Assembly (NCBI GenBank): GCA_019915015.1
Contig: JAHBBC010000014.1
Location: forward strand, 1,054,001-1,118,000
Direction: 5' to 3'
Length of the DNA: 64,000 nucleotides
DNA from: Auriscalpium vulgare
Lineage: Eukaryota > Basidiomycota > Agaricomycetes > Russulales > Auriscalpiaceae
The notes beneath the pieces were generated by a model. It made no database searches. It was not told the DNA's origin and worked only from the letters and a program-made list of their open reading frames with translations. Of this stretch, positions 34,201-46,614 are shown piece by piece (within the stretch, counting starts at the first letter, position 1; each line of letters opens with the position of its first letter). The translations under genes and the position numbers were made by a program.

Positions 34201-35692
34201 TCGACCGACTTCCATCTGGCCTCGAGCGTCTTCAGCTCCTTCTCGCTCATGGAGAGCTTTGTGCGCAGCTGCTGCTCTTCTGCCGTGGCATGCGCGAGAC
34301 GAGCCTTCGCATCCGCAAGCTGCCCCAAGTATCCGCCGCCGGTGTTGTGATTGCTGCCTGCAAGACCAGTGAGGAGCGTCTGCAGAAGATCTTCCGAGTT
34401 CGCCAGCCGCGTCTGCGTCTCTGTGTGCTTGTCCTTGACTGTGGTGTAAGCCGCAGTGAGCTTCTCCACCTGTTGCTTCTTCGCGGCCCATGATTTCTCG
34501 AGCTATGATGGTGGTAAGTGGAAATCGCAGACAAGAAAGCGGAGGCGTACTTCTTGTACTTCGGCAGCCAGGCCAGAGACCTTACTCTCTTCGTCGGCGA
34601 TGGTCCCGTTCTTGATCTCAACCTGCGTACGGAGCTTGACGATGATCTTGTCGAGCTCTGCTACCTCCTCCTCCATTTTCTTGAACTTCCCGCCTTTCTT
34701 CAACTCATTGTCGCGCTGCCCACGGACTCTTTCCGCCGTTTTCTCCGCCGCTTGACTTTCCTTCAAGGAACGCTCCATGTCCTTCCTCACCTTCTCAGTC
34801 TCCTTCTCCTTTTGCTCGATTGCCGCTTGCTTTTCCTGAACGCGCTTCTGGGCTTCAGACCACTCCCATGCGCGGAGGATACGGGCGAGGCGCTCGAGCT
34901 CGGAGACCGCCTTCTGATACTGGAGATACGCACGTTTTTCGGCGCGCAGAGTGTCGAGCTTTGGTGTGATTTCCTCCTTGAGCAGAGTATTGATCTCCTC
35001 CACGCGCTTCTCTTTCTTGGCCATGGTCTTCCTTGCCTTGTCTTTCCGCTCCTCGAACATGCGCGTACCCGCAGCCTCTTCGACCATCCCCAGAATCTCT
35101 TGCGGCCGCATGTTCAGGACTTTGGTGATGCGTCCCTGCATGATGAGGAAGTTGGGGTTATTGATGTTGAGCTGGACACTCTGGAAGATGCCGTGGATCG
35201 TGTTCTGTTGAGTCTTGTGACCATTCAACAGGTACTTCGTGACATTTGGTAACAAAATCTACGGGGAAGGGGGTGATAATGTGATCATACGCAAGACAAA
35301 ATGTCTGAACACGCACCTGTCGCGTCACGGTGATTTGGGCATGGTCCTCTAATCCAACCGGACTGTTCTGTTTGTCGGAGTTGTCGAAAACGATCGTCAC
35401 GCTGGCCTTGGTGATGCCAGCCTGCCCTCGTTTGTAAATAAGATCCTGTTGGTTCTGCGCGCGCATCTGCGAGCGACAAGCCCGCATGAGCCTTTGATTG
35501 AAACGGGATATCGTGAAGGCGCACCGAGCTCATGTTCGTTATCCCAAGTACGAAGCAGATAGCATCCAAGATATTCGATTTGCCAGACCCATTGAGACCT
35601 GTGATGGCATTGAAAGACGCGTCCCAGCCCGTGATGGGTGTTCGAACGGGGTAGGATTTAAATCCCTCGAGGACGAGCTCCTCAATACGCAT
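31216..35692 (-). CDS. smc2: Condensin subunit SMC2
   Basis: Coiled-coil ATPase that with SMC4 and non-SMC subunits compacts mitotic chromosomes. The start is the ATG of [20 protein letters not shown]. The Walker A motif is [30 protein letters not shown] is typical of SMC2. Long coiled coils flank the hinge ([21 protein letters not shown]). The C-terminal head has LTELSGGQR, the ABC signature, with its Arg codon split by a roughly 146-nt intron, then [18 protein letters not shown] and the Walker B/D-loop [20 protein letters not shown]. About ten introns are present, and the overall size agrees with about 1,200 residues. It is divergent from the DUF262 gene at 36231. The far C-terminus (after [16 protein letters not shown]) is species-specific and short. 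Confidence 0.94.
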
Positions 35693-36230
35693 GTTGGACG
35701 TGTTCTTTCTCGCCAATTCACGAGATCGTCTTCAGATCAGTCAACGGTTTCCGATAGGTGATCGATGGGGCGCGGGGAACAGCTGAGAGAATGGAAGGGA
35801 GAGACAGGTGAAGGTCCCCGTCGCCGGTTGTTGAACGCGCCAGCCCAGCCACAGGCGCGTCGCGTGCCAGGCGGGGACTGCCGGCATGACAAGCTTGCCG
35901 GATTCGACGCGACCATCGACCATCCAGCTTGCCTTGAGGCTTTTTGCACTCCGTTGTCGATTCCCTTCTCGCGCTTTACCGCTCTCCATCGCATGCAGAC
36001 TCCCAGCCCCCTGCCCAAACACCAACCAGAGCATTGATCGTACCCTCCTTATTGTCTTCCGAGAGACCGGCAGGTGCAGATTGGCGCAGATCGTTCAGTG
36101 GGGTTTGGCCTAGGTGCGTCTTCGTACGACGACTTCCAACTTTTCATCTGAAGTTTTCATAGCCCACAGACTTGCTTCCAGCATCTCCTTCTGAATCTCA
36201 TCTCTCCCTGCACCACAGCGGGGTCAAGAA
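35693..36230. promoter_or_regulatory. Shared promoter region, SMC2 / DUF262 gene 1
   Basis: 538 bases between two divergent start codons. It must contain both 5' UTRs and promoters. Pyrimidine-rich tracts (CTTCCC, CTCTCC) occur near the DUF262 start, as is common in fungal promoters. I see no obvious TATA box. Confidence 0.5.
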
Positions 36231-39200
36231 ATGTCATTTTCTGACTGGTCCCTGTCCGACCTTACCGATCTCTCCTCGGATGATGATTACGATGCTCCAG
36301 TGTCTCGGAGCAGTAATACCAAGAAGTCTGCGCTGAAGAAGACGAAGGGGAGTACTTATACCATAGCCAACTCCCTCAGACCACCCAGAACAACGCAATA
36401 TTCGGCGAAGTCTCTCTACGGTATGACTGCCGGCGCTAGGTTCCTGCGAATGCTCATGTATGCACATGTTCTTTGTAGAACAAATCATGGACAACTCCAT
36501 TGACCTGGAAGCCGATTATCAACGCGGTTTGTGTCCATGACGCCCCGTGCACCCCATTATGACCCCGTGCTGAGTACCTCCGCAGATGTCGTATGGCCAG
36601 AGCCAAAGCAGGTTGGGCTTATCGATTCAGTTTTTCGAAACTATTACGTCCCTCCCGTCATATTTGGTGCGTGAATTCTGCTCGATAACAGTCTTATGGT
36701 TAAATGCCCCGCAGCTGTGACTACCGCTGAAGATGGGAGTGAAACACGGGTCTGCATTGATGGCAAGCAACGCTTGACTTCGATTCAAAAGTACGTGTAC
36801 ATATTGTCATGCATGGCGTGGTTGCTGAAAGGACCTGAATTCTCGTGACGGCAGGTTTATGGCTGGTCTGGTGAGTCTTCCTGGATGTTGTTCCGACTAC
36901 ACCTCAATTCACACTCCCCGTCCCAGATTCCTCGTGTGTCTATTTTCTCATTCATATCTGCGGTCTCTTTGATGACCTTCTGGCTCAGACAGAGACTCGT
37001 AAGTCAACGATTCTAACCTCAAGTTGCCTAAATCTCTAATCGGGTCTTACAGCGTAACCAACAAGAAATACTGGTACAAGAGAGAGGGCGCTGGCGCGAA
37101 GACGATGCTTCCCGGCCCACTGGTAGCAAGTTTTGCGAACAAGCAAATTGTATGCGTCGAGTACGATTATTTGAACGACGACCAAGAACGTGAAATATTC
37201 CAGGTAGGCGTCCCGCTAGGCTCAAAATATTCTTTGTCTGACATATCAACAGAGAGTCCAACTCGGCGTCGCTTTGACCCCTGCAGGTGATGGATATTGG
37301 GCCGACATTGTCCTTACTGGAGACTAATCGTGACTTGCTCACAGAGCGCATGCAGGCTATCACTGGACCATGGCCTTCGTTTATCCGGGAGCTACAGTCA
37401 CAAGTCGTAGGTGTGGACGGCTTTGGAGATGCGCTTGACTGGGGTCGCGCTCGTGGTCGTGACTTCCAGGGCCTGGCATCCATCGTATTTGTCATTGAAA
37501 AGCTACCGACGTTTTCTCTCCCTGTCTCTCCCGCTCTCGACAAGTGGCTTGGTCGAACGATTGCCGTCCCGAAGAAGTTGCGCAACGATGTCTTCGAAAC
37601 CTTCCGAATCTTCCTTCGTCTCGCCAAGGACAAGAAGTACAACGCTGCGTTCCACAAACCGACTCGCGTGTCGCCAATCGAATTTATCATGATCGCTGTG
37701 CTAATCTACACACGCCGCCAGAAGTCGTCGCTCATGCAGCTGTCCTCCGCCATCGAACAGATGCGCGCCGACGTGCGCACCAAAGAAAAGGACGTGCGCA
37801 CCAACGCCCGAGTATCGAAGGCCCTTTTGAAATTCATCACAGAGAAAGTCAACAAGCTGAACCTGAAGAGCGACGGCAAGGGCGACAAATCGGCGGCATC
37901 TGCTGTAGCAGCCACGAGGGCCTCATCTCCAACCCAAGCACGCTCGAAGAAGCGAAAGCGAATCGTCACCAGCGATGAAGACAGCGACGATGAAGATATC
38001 CAACCCCCAGCTAGGAAGACACCCACGGCGACGATTAAAGGGAAGCAGCCGGCGAAGTCCCAGGTGGTCAGTGCTAAGGCGTCATCATCGAAGGTCTCTC
38101 CGAAGAAGGTGTCTTCTCCCAAAGCCACGAAGACTGCCTATGGGAAGGCTTCCACAACTGCGACGCCCGCGCGAACGAAATCCTCTCCATCCGCTGGACC
38201 CAGTACTTCGACCACGGTGGCCAGAGTTCGCAGTACGAACGGAACATTTTCTCGACCACAATTGCCTCCCGTGAATACACAGAGTCCCGCTACACCCGTA
38301 CCGGCTCCCGCGGGGGCGCAATTGGGATCTGCATCGAATTCCCAAGCACCTACTCCGACATCGACGAGTCGTTCGCCCGCCGTTCCGTTCGCTGTGCGAC
38401 CTACAGGGCTAAGTCAGCAACCAGGACGAGCCTCCGCATCCTCTCCCGTTCTGTCACAGCCCAAAACCACTCCTGCTACTAGCTCAGCCACGCTCTCTAC
38501 GAAGCCGATGGCGCCGTACGTCAAGCCAGAGCCAATGGAGGGTTTCATCCCGCGCACGGACCGTATGGCTGCCATTCGTAGAGCCAAGGCTGCTGCCCAA
38601 GAGCCTTCTGCATCATCGCCTGCGGTATCTTCGCCAGTGACGCCGGCGCCATCTGCCCCGCAGCCTATGCCTGTGCCTGTACCGTCCGCCGTGCCATCGA
38701 TATCCCAGGCCACGACGCAGGCTGTCCCTCCCGCGCAGTCGGCTCCCGAGGCTGGGGCTAGCCTCCAGTCGAATGCAGGACATCAAGGAGCTGTCCTGAT
38801 GTCGGACGCACAAAGACCGGTAACCCTGGCCGCATCGCAGCCCATGGACGCAATTGCTTCCCTCGGGCCTGGCGTGTCCAACACCCAAAATGAGATTGAT
38901 GCTAGCTCTATCGAAGCCCTCTTGAGGACGGCGGGGTACAGTCCGAACAATCCCTTGTCAACTTTTGGGCAAGCGCAAGGACAAACCAGTGTCGGAGATA
39001 ATGGTGCCCGCAGGGCACGCTGCCGGCGGCAGTGCAGATCCCGACTAATCTACAGAGCATTCTCGAACGTGCGAACTCGTCGCAAACGTTGTCTTCCACC
39101 AACACTGTGCAAGTAGGAGGTTTGCCGTCGGGCCAAAATAACACAATGTCGTACCCGCCGACGCAGCACAACAGCTCTGCTAGCATCACTCCGAAGCAAG

Positions 39201-39739
39201 AATACTTCGAGCCCGGCCTACCTCCACGGCCATCTAGCGGCTCCTTCGCCAGTGGCCTCCCGACAGCGCCTCGCTTCCAGGCGCATCCTACGCGCGTACC
39301 AAGCTACGCTGATCTGCATCCCCACTCGGCCTCTTCTGTCTCATCGTTCGATGAGGCGCGCCGAACACGATGGCATCAGGAACCGCGGCGTTCTCGCGAG
39401 AAGAGCTGGGAGCGTGACCGAGACCAAGAGCGAGGCCGCAGCCGGGACTACGACCCCAATTACGGACGCGGTCGACCGTACGACAACCGCGGACGCGGCG
39501 GTCGCTCGCGGAGCCCCGATCTCTCGAGAGGCCGGAAGCCGTCATATGGCTACCGTGACAATGATTACGATGGCCGTTCGCGCAGGGAAAGCGACAGGGG
39601 CCGTAGCCGGGATGGAGATTGGCACGGTTCAAGTCGTGGGCGAGACTGGGATCGCGACAGGGATAGGGACCGCCGAGAGTCCAGCCGGGAACGCGAGTGG
39701 AGCAGAACCATTGGCGGGTTCTCTGGTGCGAACAAATGA
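36231..39739 (+). CDS. DUF262 (GmrSD-N-like) protein with RS-rich tail
   Basis: N-terminal DUF262 domain, related to the ParB-like domain of bacterial GmrS restriction proteins; its role in fungi is unknown. First exons: 36231-36420, 36479-36526, 36586-36666, 36715-36791. Core blocks are IDLEADYQRG, KQVGLIDSVFRNYYVPPVIF, then VCIDGKQRLTSIQKF, where DGKQR matches the bacterial DGQQR motif, and FANKQIVCVEYDYLNDDQERE. A helical region (RIFLRLAKDKKYNAAF) and a long Ser/Thr/Pro-rich linker with basic patches (KKRKR) follow. The end is rich in RS/RD/RE dipeptides (RDWDRDRDRDRRESSRERE), suggesting nuclear RNA-related contacts. Between about 38,940 and 39,040 the frame changes: either a weak 47-nt intron (38991-39037) or an indel. 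Paralogue of the gene at 53680. Confidence 0.8.
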
Positions 39740-40697
39740 ACCCTGTTCTTCCGCGTGAACCCTGTTCTTCTTCCGCGGTCAGTGAAATCCCAATAATACA
39801 CTACCGTCTCTCCGCCTTGCCACTCGTGACTGTGACTGCACATGCGTGTCGGCATTATTGCTTTATTGCTCAACGTTATTATTCTTATTACCAAATACAT
39901 ACCCCTTGCGACTCAGACTCGTTCCCTGAGGTTCCTTGCACTACTGTACATGCACTGGCCAAGACGGGCTGATATCAATATCACAATGTTCCCTTGCTGC
40001 GTCCTATCGTGCGTGGTACATCACCATTTTCTATTAGTTCCTATAGGTTCTTCGCTACGGCGTCGTAATGCGATAGCTCTCAGACTCCATTCTTTTATCC
40101 GTGGTCCCTACACCCGACCACCAAATTTGCAGCAGGTGAGCATGTCGCGTGGCTTCCGTTCCTCCATCTACACAATCGTCTCTTCTGAATACCGCAACAC
40201 AAGTTGACAGAAAGACGTTATACGTGATAGTTCTATCAGACAATCACACGATTGCTCTGGCAGCAAGCAGGCACGTAACCCTCGGTGCTGGCTACACATG
40301 ATGAGTGCTCAAGCGTTCAGCGCCAGCCAGGATGTAGGTCGTCTGTGAGACCCGAGGCATCCTGACCGAAGCGGTGCCTGATGCCTGCTGGGCCTTGGCA
40401 GGATAGTACGATACAATGCATTCCTGCCGTACACGGTACAATGCCCAAGGAAGTGCGACTTGACGGGATCGGCCATGCGGGTACGCACATGCTGAAAGTA
40501 TTAGCGTAGGCTTCACATCGTCAAGTTTGAAACCGCACTTCTTATTCAAAATACCGTGAAAACTAAAGCAGCTATTGCGTACCCTATAGAACAAAGCCTT
40601 CAACACATTTACCCCGAAATCAATCAAATAGTGTACGTGAAAGGACAAAACAAATGTTCATGCGTTTGAGAGTGTAAAATTTGAAAGCAGAGCATGC
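39740..40697. other. Convergent intergenic region
   Basis: About 960 AT-richer bases between the 3' ends of the DUF262 gene and the DUF3455 gene. Nothing gene-like is supported. Confidence 0.65.
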
Positions 40698-41527
40698 CTA
40701 GTAGCTTGAGATAGAGCCACCGTAGAACACTGCGATGGGCGGTCGTGAGCAACCAGCGGTCACGACGTCGAAACGACTCACAATATTGAGCAGTGTACTT
40801 CACAGATATAGGATCGGACCCGGCATCGCACTGCAAGTGCATAAGCACCCTGCAGAGCGAAGATAAGATTCAAACATACCGAAGAAGGAGGCTGGCCAGC
40901 GACTGTGTTGACTACGAAAACCTGGTCCGCAAGGGAGCCAGAAGTCTGGTTGAGCTGTTGCCAGTCGATGTCCGAGGAGCCAGTGGGGGCAGGGATGCTG
41001 GCGATTGGGGCAGTCACGACGAATGCATCATCGTCGAACGTGGTGGATGTGAAATCGAACTCGGGGCTAAGGCTGCCGTCGCTGCCTACGACGTGGTAGA
41101 GTTCTCCAAAGAGGGGGAGCGTCGTCAAGTCGGAGACGGCGTCCGACGTTTGCAGGGAGATATTGTACCAAAAGGAATAAGCATCGGTTTGGATGGTAGA
41201 GAACGAATCACTGCCGTAGAGGCAGGTGATATCGAAGAGCTTCGTAAGGACGCCGGAGGACCTAGAACGATGGCAAAGTTGGAGGGTAAGCATAAGCAAC
41301 GGGCGGACGATGACGCACGTATAGGTTCCATCAGACCCGCAAGTGAAGTTCTGCACACCGACACCTAGGGCAAGGGAGGAGGGGTCGCTTGTCGGAGCCA
41401 CCAGAGCGGTCTGGTTGTCCGGCAATTGCAGCGCGCTGGCTGGGACGGCGCAGCCATCGCGGCGATAGAAGGAGGCGAGGGCGGGGGTTGCGGCAAGGGC
41501 AAGAGAAATGACAGACAGGTAAAGCAT
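40698..41527 (-). CDS. Secreted DUF3455 protein
   Basis: Small extracellular fungal protein of unknown function, often mislabelled malate dehydrogenase. Exons 41319-41527, 40880-41261, 40782-40830 and 40698-40729 total 672 nt, 223 residues. The signal peptide is MLYLSVISLALAATPALA. Family landmarks in order: LALGVGVQNFTCGSDGTYT, LTKLFDITCLYG, GELYHVVGSDGSLSPEFDF, DIDWQQLNQTSGSLADQVFV, AGQPPSS joined to CDAGSDPISVKYTAQY, and the end LFYGGSISSY. The last two exons are short and recovered only because they complete the conserved KYTAQYxFYGG ending. N-glycosylation sites (NQT, NFT, NIS) fit secretion. Possible expression during growth on plant material is inference only. Confidence 0.87.
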
Positions 41528-44249
41528 TGTGAGATGAATGACTGGAGCGGGTGTGCGGCAAGGAAAAAACGGAAGACTCAAGAGTGTTCACCAAAGTCAC
41601 CGCTCCGCATTTATAGGAGCTCACCTTACCTTGCCCCCACTCCATCTGGTATTTGTGATCTCCGGAGATATCACCCAGGGGAGGATTTTGATGTAAGCGA
41701 GACGAAAAGGCGAAAGCCTGAGGCACTCCTGAGGCACGCGTAAAAATTCAGGCACCTCTAAGACACCGTCCGACGGCAGTTGGCAGAGGCAGAGGGCAAG
41801 CCGACGCCAATTACAAGCATCGCGAGGACTAGCAGACACTAGCTAGATGAGTTGGGGCCGACAGAAAATGACCGCACATGCCATGCGGCCTTCCTACCTC
41901 AACAGAAATAGAAGTGTGAGTCGGCTCCGCTGAATCCTGATCCGTGCGGTCTTCAGGCCTTCAGGCCTCAAGGCCGTACTTTCGGCACCCGAAGTCAACG
42001 TAAAATGGAAGTTGAAATTACCGGCCGAGACTTCGTGGAACAGCAGCGAGAAGATGGAACAGATTTGATGGATTATACGCCAATGAGAGGCCTGCCTGGC
42101 GCTGACCCGACCTCTAATACCTTCGAGCTGGCTGCGGGTAGAGACGGCAAGCCAGCTGCACAACCGACGGTTGACAGCGGTTGACACTGAAGAAGCAACG
42201 AAGCCCACAAGAAGGAGCGGGTATGAGGGCCGCCCTGACCGCACATGGAAGAGGCCGCGAAAATTCTGCTGGCGATACGTACAGATCATTCTGACTAATA
42301 AAAGCCACGAGTTAGGCGGCTAATTTACTTTACCGCTCCCGTACAAACCCGGTCTGCATGAAGCTCATATGTACGAAAGGCAGAGGCGGTCAAAAATGTT
42401 GGGAGTGTGTGGGCAAGCATACTTACTTACTGCGATCATGGCCGTCATCAGGGTCAAAATATCGTCAGGGTCGTCGGTTTACCATGGGTCCATGGCGGCG
42501 ATGTTTCCATAGATACAGTACGCGCGTGCCGGCAAACAAATTGAATGGTCCGCCACGGGCAGAGGAAAGACCATCGTAATAGATAAAGGCGCACGTTAAG
42601 GCGGCATGTTGGACAACTCGACGAGTCCAACAAACTGAATCAACAGCGAAGCGGTGGACCTGTGCAACTTCAGAATGATTTCTGAGGTAGTAGAGTGGAT
42701 GCGGGCGCGGCAATCATGTGACTTGACCGACATCAACGGGCCACGCCCATCCACTGCCGGTGGAGTCTGGACGCGCGCCGACTGACCCCGGCGGAACGAC
42801 TGTCTTCCGCGCAAGGTCGGCAACTGACCCTCTCCAGGCAGTGTTGATGACGGCTGTGTGACAGTGGCCAGCAGGAAGGAGGATGCCGGCTGGTGTGTTC
42901 ACGTATGTATATATGCTTGCAAGCGAGAATTGTGCTGACTTTCCTGGCTGCTAATAGACCACAGGGCACCATCGCAGAACACTATCCAGAACGACTATCT
43001 TCTGATACCATAAGTTTAAGCTACGGAGACTAGCAAACCCTCGTCTCTATTCATGGTCACCGCAATATCTCACTAGATCTCACCCCTGACGCGTGGGACA
43101 CGGCACGGGATGCATGCCCGAACCTCTGCAATGGCGCAACGCACCCCCTTTGCGAGCATATTATTGTAGTCGCGCACCGGAGGTCGAGTTCAACCCCCGC
43201 GCACGAACAATTGCCACTTTTTGGCTTGGGGTGATATACAAAACTGTACACTTTTCATGTAATGTAACGATGATGAATTCCTCCCTACGAGCATGCTCTT
43301 TGCGGGCGGCGGGATTCAAGTATACTCGGCGTGGCGCTAATTCGAGCTCACTGCGTACATCCCTGCCACACCGAGTCCCACCAGCCTATGGAGCCCGAGA
43401 TGCTCACAGGAAGTCTTCATTACTGATTCACTTATAATGACTTATCTGAGATGGACCGGTACAGTACTTATTGTTCAAACCTCATCGGGGATGTGCACTG
43501 GCAGCACTGCTACTAGGGGAATGCGACCATGTCGAGCCGGCATTGAGCCTCCGGCACGTGGTCACCGTCGCCGGAGCAAATGAAACATTAGCAAGGCCAT
43601 AGGCTGCTATACGACGGCCAGAGGTATGTTATTCGACAGAACACGGGCGGCCGTCCTGTTCTTCAAGGTGACGCCAGAGATTCTGAGGCGAAGGTGAAGT
43701 TAGGGCGAGCCGGCGGGCCCCGCGCGCGATGGGATATGCCGGTCGCTATACGGCAGGCGCGCTCGACGACCTTCGAAGCAGTGGCCATGCGGCGCACGGT
43801 CCACCTCGCTTGCCCTCCCTCCAGCCGAGCCACGTCGGCGTCGTCGGGTTGAGACCGCCCTGCGTCTGTCCGGGGAACAGTGCGTGCAGTCCAGTCGCTC
43901 TCACGTTCGTTCACTGACTCGCAAACCGCCACTTCCAGGTCTTGCCAGTCAACCCACGCGTTCGCCTGTTCTCGCCTGTTACAATAGCGAGCGCATCGCG
44001 TGGAGGCCGCCTGGGGTCCTGAGTGGGAAGCAGCAGGTGCGTCCGACGTGTCGCAGACACCACGATCGTAGAGTCTGACTGTGTTGCTTGCCATCCTCGC
44101 TTTCGTCACTAGGCTCTTTTCTGGCGTCGGACACTCTCCATTTGCCTCAGAGCCAAGGGTCCCCTTAATTGCGTGTCCCAGCAGCCTCTACAGATTGTGC
44201 GCCCCCGCGGAGCAACTTCTTCCACAATTCCTCTGCGCCGCGGCCCTCC
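41528..44249. other. Long intergenic region, no gene supported
   Basis: About 2.7 kb upstream of both the DUF3455 gene (divergent) and the F-box-like gene. Short ORFs show no conserved motif. A T-arm-like string near 43,180 does not fold into a tRNA. The part next to 41,527 should hold the DUF3455 promoter. Confidence 0.5.
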
Positions 44250-45817
44250 ATGTCATTCTTTTCCCGCCGGCGCGACCTGGACGCGTCTCCGTCCTCCTCT
44301 GGGTCAACCTCCTCCCTGCGCAAGCGCGTCTCCATCTTCACCTCCCGGCTTGTGCGCCCACAGTCCAACTACCCCAGCTACACATGGACGCCGCGGTCCC
44401 GCTCCCCCTCGCGCTCACCTTCACCGCCGTCACCAGACATTCGCCGCCCGTCAGGCCTCGGCCGCCGGGCGTCCCTCATCTCCCTTCCGCTCGCATCCCC
44501 GTCTCCCGCGTCCCCGACGTTCCTCGCGCGCGGGCGCACGCTCAGCACCCCCCAGCTCGCGAATTTCCCAGTACCACCGGCCCCGCGCGTGCACCCTGCG
44601 ATAGTGCTCGCACTGCCGTACGTGAGCCGAGATGTGCTCACCGCCTTCGCGCGTGTGTCGCGCGCCGCACGCGCCACAGCTGTCCCGCTCCTGTATGGCA
44701 AGCTCAACATCGACGAATACGTGGCGGATGAGTGTATCGCGACTATTGCCGCAAACCCACCGCTCGCCGGACAAGTCAACGCGTTCTCGCTTTTTTCATC
44801 GCCAGCATCGGCGACGTTCGCATTAGCGCTCTCCCTCGCGCTACGGTCCATGCACCACCTCACGAGCCTCACCCTCCCGTATTTCTCATCGGACCTGCTC
44901 GCCAACCTCCCTTACCCTCTCCGTGCGCTCAGGCTGCTCAGCACTGCACTTCCCCCGACCTTCTACACGACATACCTGCCGTCCCAACCCGCACTCCGGC
45001 ACCTCGCCCTCCCGAACCTCGTGTCGCCCGCCACGCCTGTGTCAACGGACCTCGAGTCGCTCTGCGGGTCACCTGCGCTTGCGATGGCGCTTGCTCCGCA
45101 CTGCAGGCTGCGCGAGATGGAGCTGTACGTGAACAGCACACTGTACGACGGGTTGCGCCCCGCTGCGCTCATGGATGCGCTCGCGGGTGTGCGCACACTG
45201 CGCATGGTCCTCGGGCACAATGTGGACGCACGCACGCGGGCACGGTTGGTCGGTGCTCTGGGGCACGTAGGGCAGCAATTGGAGCTGCTGGAGCTGCGGA
45301 TGGAAGGCTCTGACGAGGTGCAGCATTCATTCTCATCCAAAGCCACGATTTACTGACAAGGACCCAGAGCCTGTACAAGCAAATCTCTGCCCTGCTTCCC
45401 CACACGCCCGCACTCCACACCCTTCATTTTGTCTGCATCCTCCCGTCCGCCGAGTACCCTGACACGAGCACCCCGCCATCACCGCCTGCGACACCTGGCG
45501 CCGCGTCGCCGCCACCCTCACCGATCCCCGCCCCTGTCACGCTCTCAGACTCGCCTGGGCCACCACCTTTTTTGCTGCTGCCGTCGATGCCGCATTCGCC
45601 GGCCATAACGGCGCACAGCCCCCACACCTCAGTGTCGACGCAGAGCCGCAGCGTGCGCGACGAGGAGGATGCGGAGGAACGGGAGCGCACCGCGCTTGCG
45701 GGATGGCTCAGGCATGCCCCGGAGATGCCGTTGCGGGAGGTGCTTTTCTGGTCTAGGAATATCTGGGAAAGGAGGTATGAAGGGTCGGGACTGGGAGAGT
45801 GGATGAGAGTGGAATGA
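44250..45817 (+). CDS. F-box-like/LRR protein
   Basis: Two exons, 44250-45317 and 45368-45817, 505 residues, split by a 50-nt intron. The N-terminus is a Ser/Arg/Pro-rich disordered region (SRSPSRSPSPPSPDIRR) with many possible phosphosites. A helical block follows (LALPYVSRDVLTAFARVSRA, then LLYGKLNIDEY), resembling the post-F-box helices of basidiomycete F-box proteins, then irregular leucine-rich repeats (HHLTSLTLPYFSSDLLANL, LRALRLLSTAL, LRHLALPNL, LRTLRMVLGH, LELLELRM). A Pro/Ser-rich insert near residue 400 precedes a helical end. No clean F-box is visible, so the SCF role is inferred from likeness to neighbours of this family. Confidence 0.7.
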
Positions 45818-46614
45818 AGGTGTCGTCTTCTGATTTTTCTCTGGCGGTTGGGTGATGCGATTGGATATGCGTTCACTCATCGCTTTGCTTCTTTGTTTAT
45901 CGGACTCACTGTCTCATGCCCAGTCTCTTCGCAGCTGTCAAACGCAGCGAGAATTTACTTTACAGCCGCATAGAGCCGTTCCTTTTCCTGTTCTGTGTCT
46001 CCGTTACTCGACCTAACAATAACATAGCACCATACATACTTACTAACTGTCGCTCCTTCCGTCGCGGTTCCCGGAATCTCATCCATAAAAGGAGCAGGCC
46101 TCCACATACCGTCTCGGACTTAACTTTGTCGGACGTATATACCCCCAGCAGCCACATTGGTCACTTCTATACCCTTACTTTCATGTGAGTAAAGCGATTG
46201 ATCTCGACGTGTAACAATGCACTCAAGCTCGACTGGTCACTGGGGGTAGCTATATGTAGCAAGCTCTGAGTCCGGGTGGTTGAAAAGATCCCGGCATCTT
46301 CTGACCTGAACAACCCCCTCCGAGTCCCAGCTTCTCCCATACATTTCCTATCTCTTTAGTTGAGCTGTGGGATCCAGGTACGTCCTGTACTCTTGATGGC
46401 CATCTTGCACTGATTTGTCGGCTCTGTCTTCCGGGTTTGAGTAAGTACATACGTAAATAGTCTATCGCTTCACAATTGCCCATCCCGGGCCCTCATCACC
46501 GCCGAGAGGCTTGCCATTCGTTGGCGACCCTACCGCTCCGCTTTATGAGAGCTTCAAAGTTCTCGTCAATTCGAGGATGCCACGTCGAGAAATCAAACCT
46601 TACACTGACCGACC
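45818..46614. other. Intergenic region
   Basis: About 800 bases between the F-box-like gene and the P450 remnant. AT-richer than the coding sequence on either side; no feature recognised. Confidence 0.6.

Noticed and set aside
37028..37690. Minus ORF of 220 codons
   Set aside because: Antisense shadow of the DUF262 exons.
43090..43210. T-arm-like sequence GAGTTCAACCCC suggesting a tRNA
   Set aside because: The flanking bases do not pair into an acceptor or T stem, and no matching A box was found.
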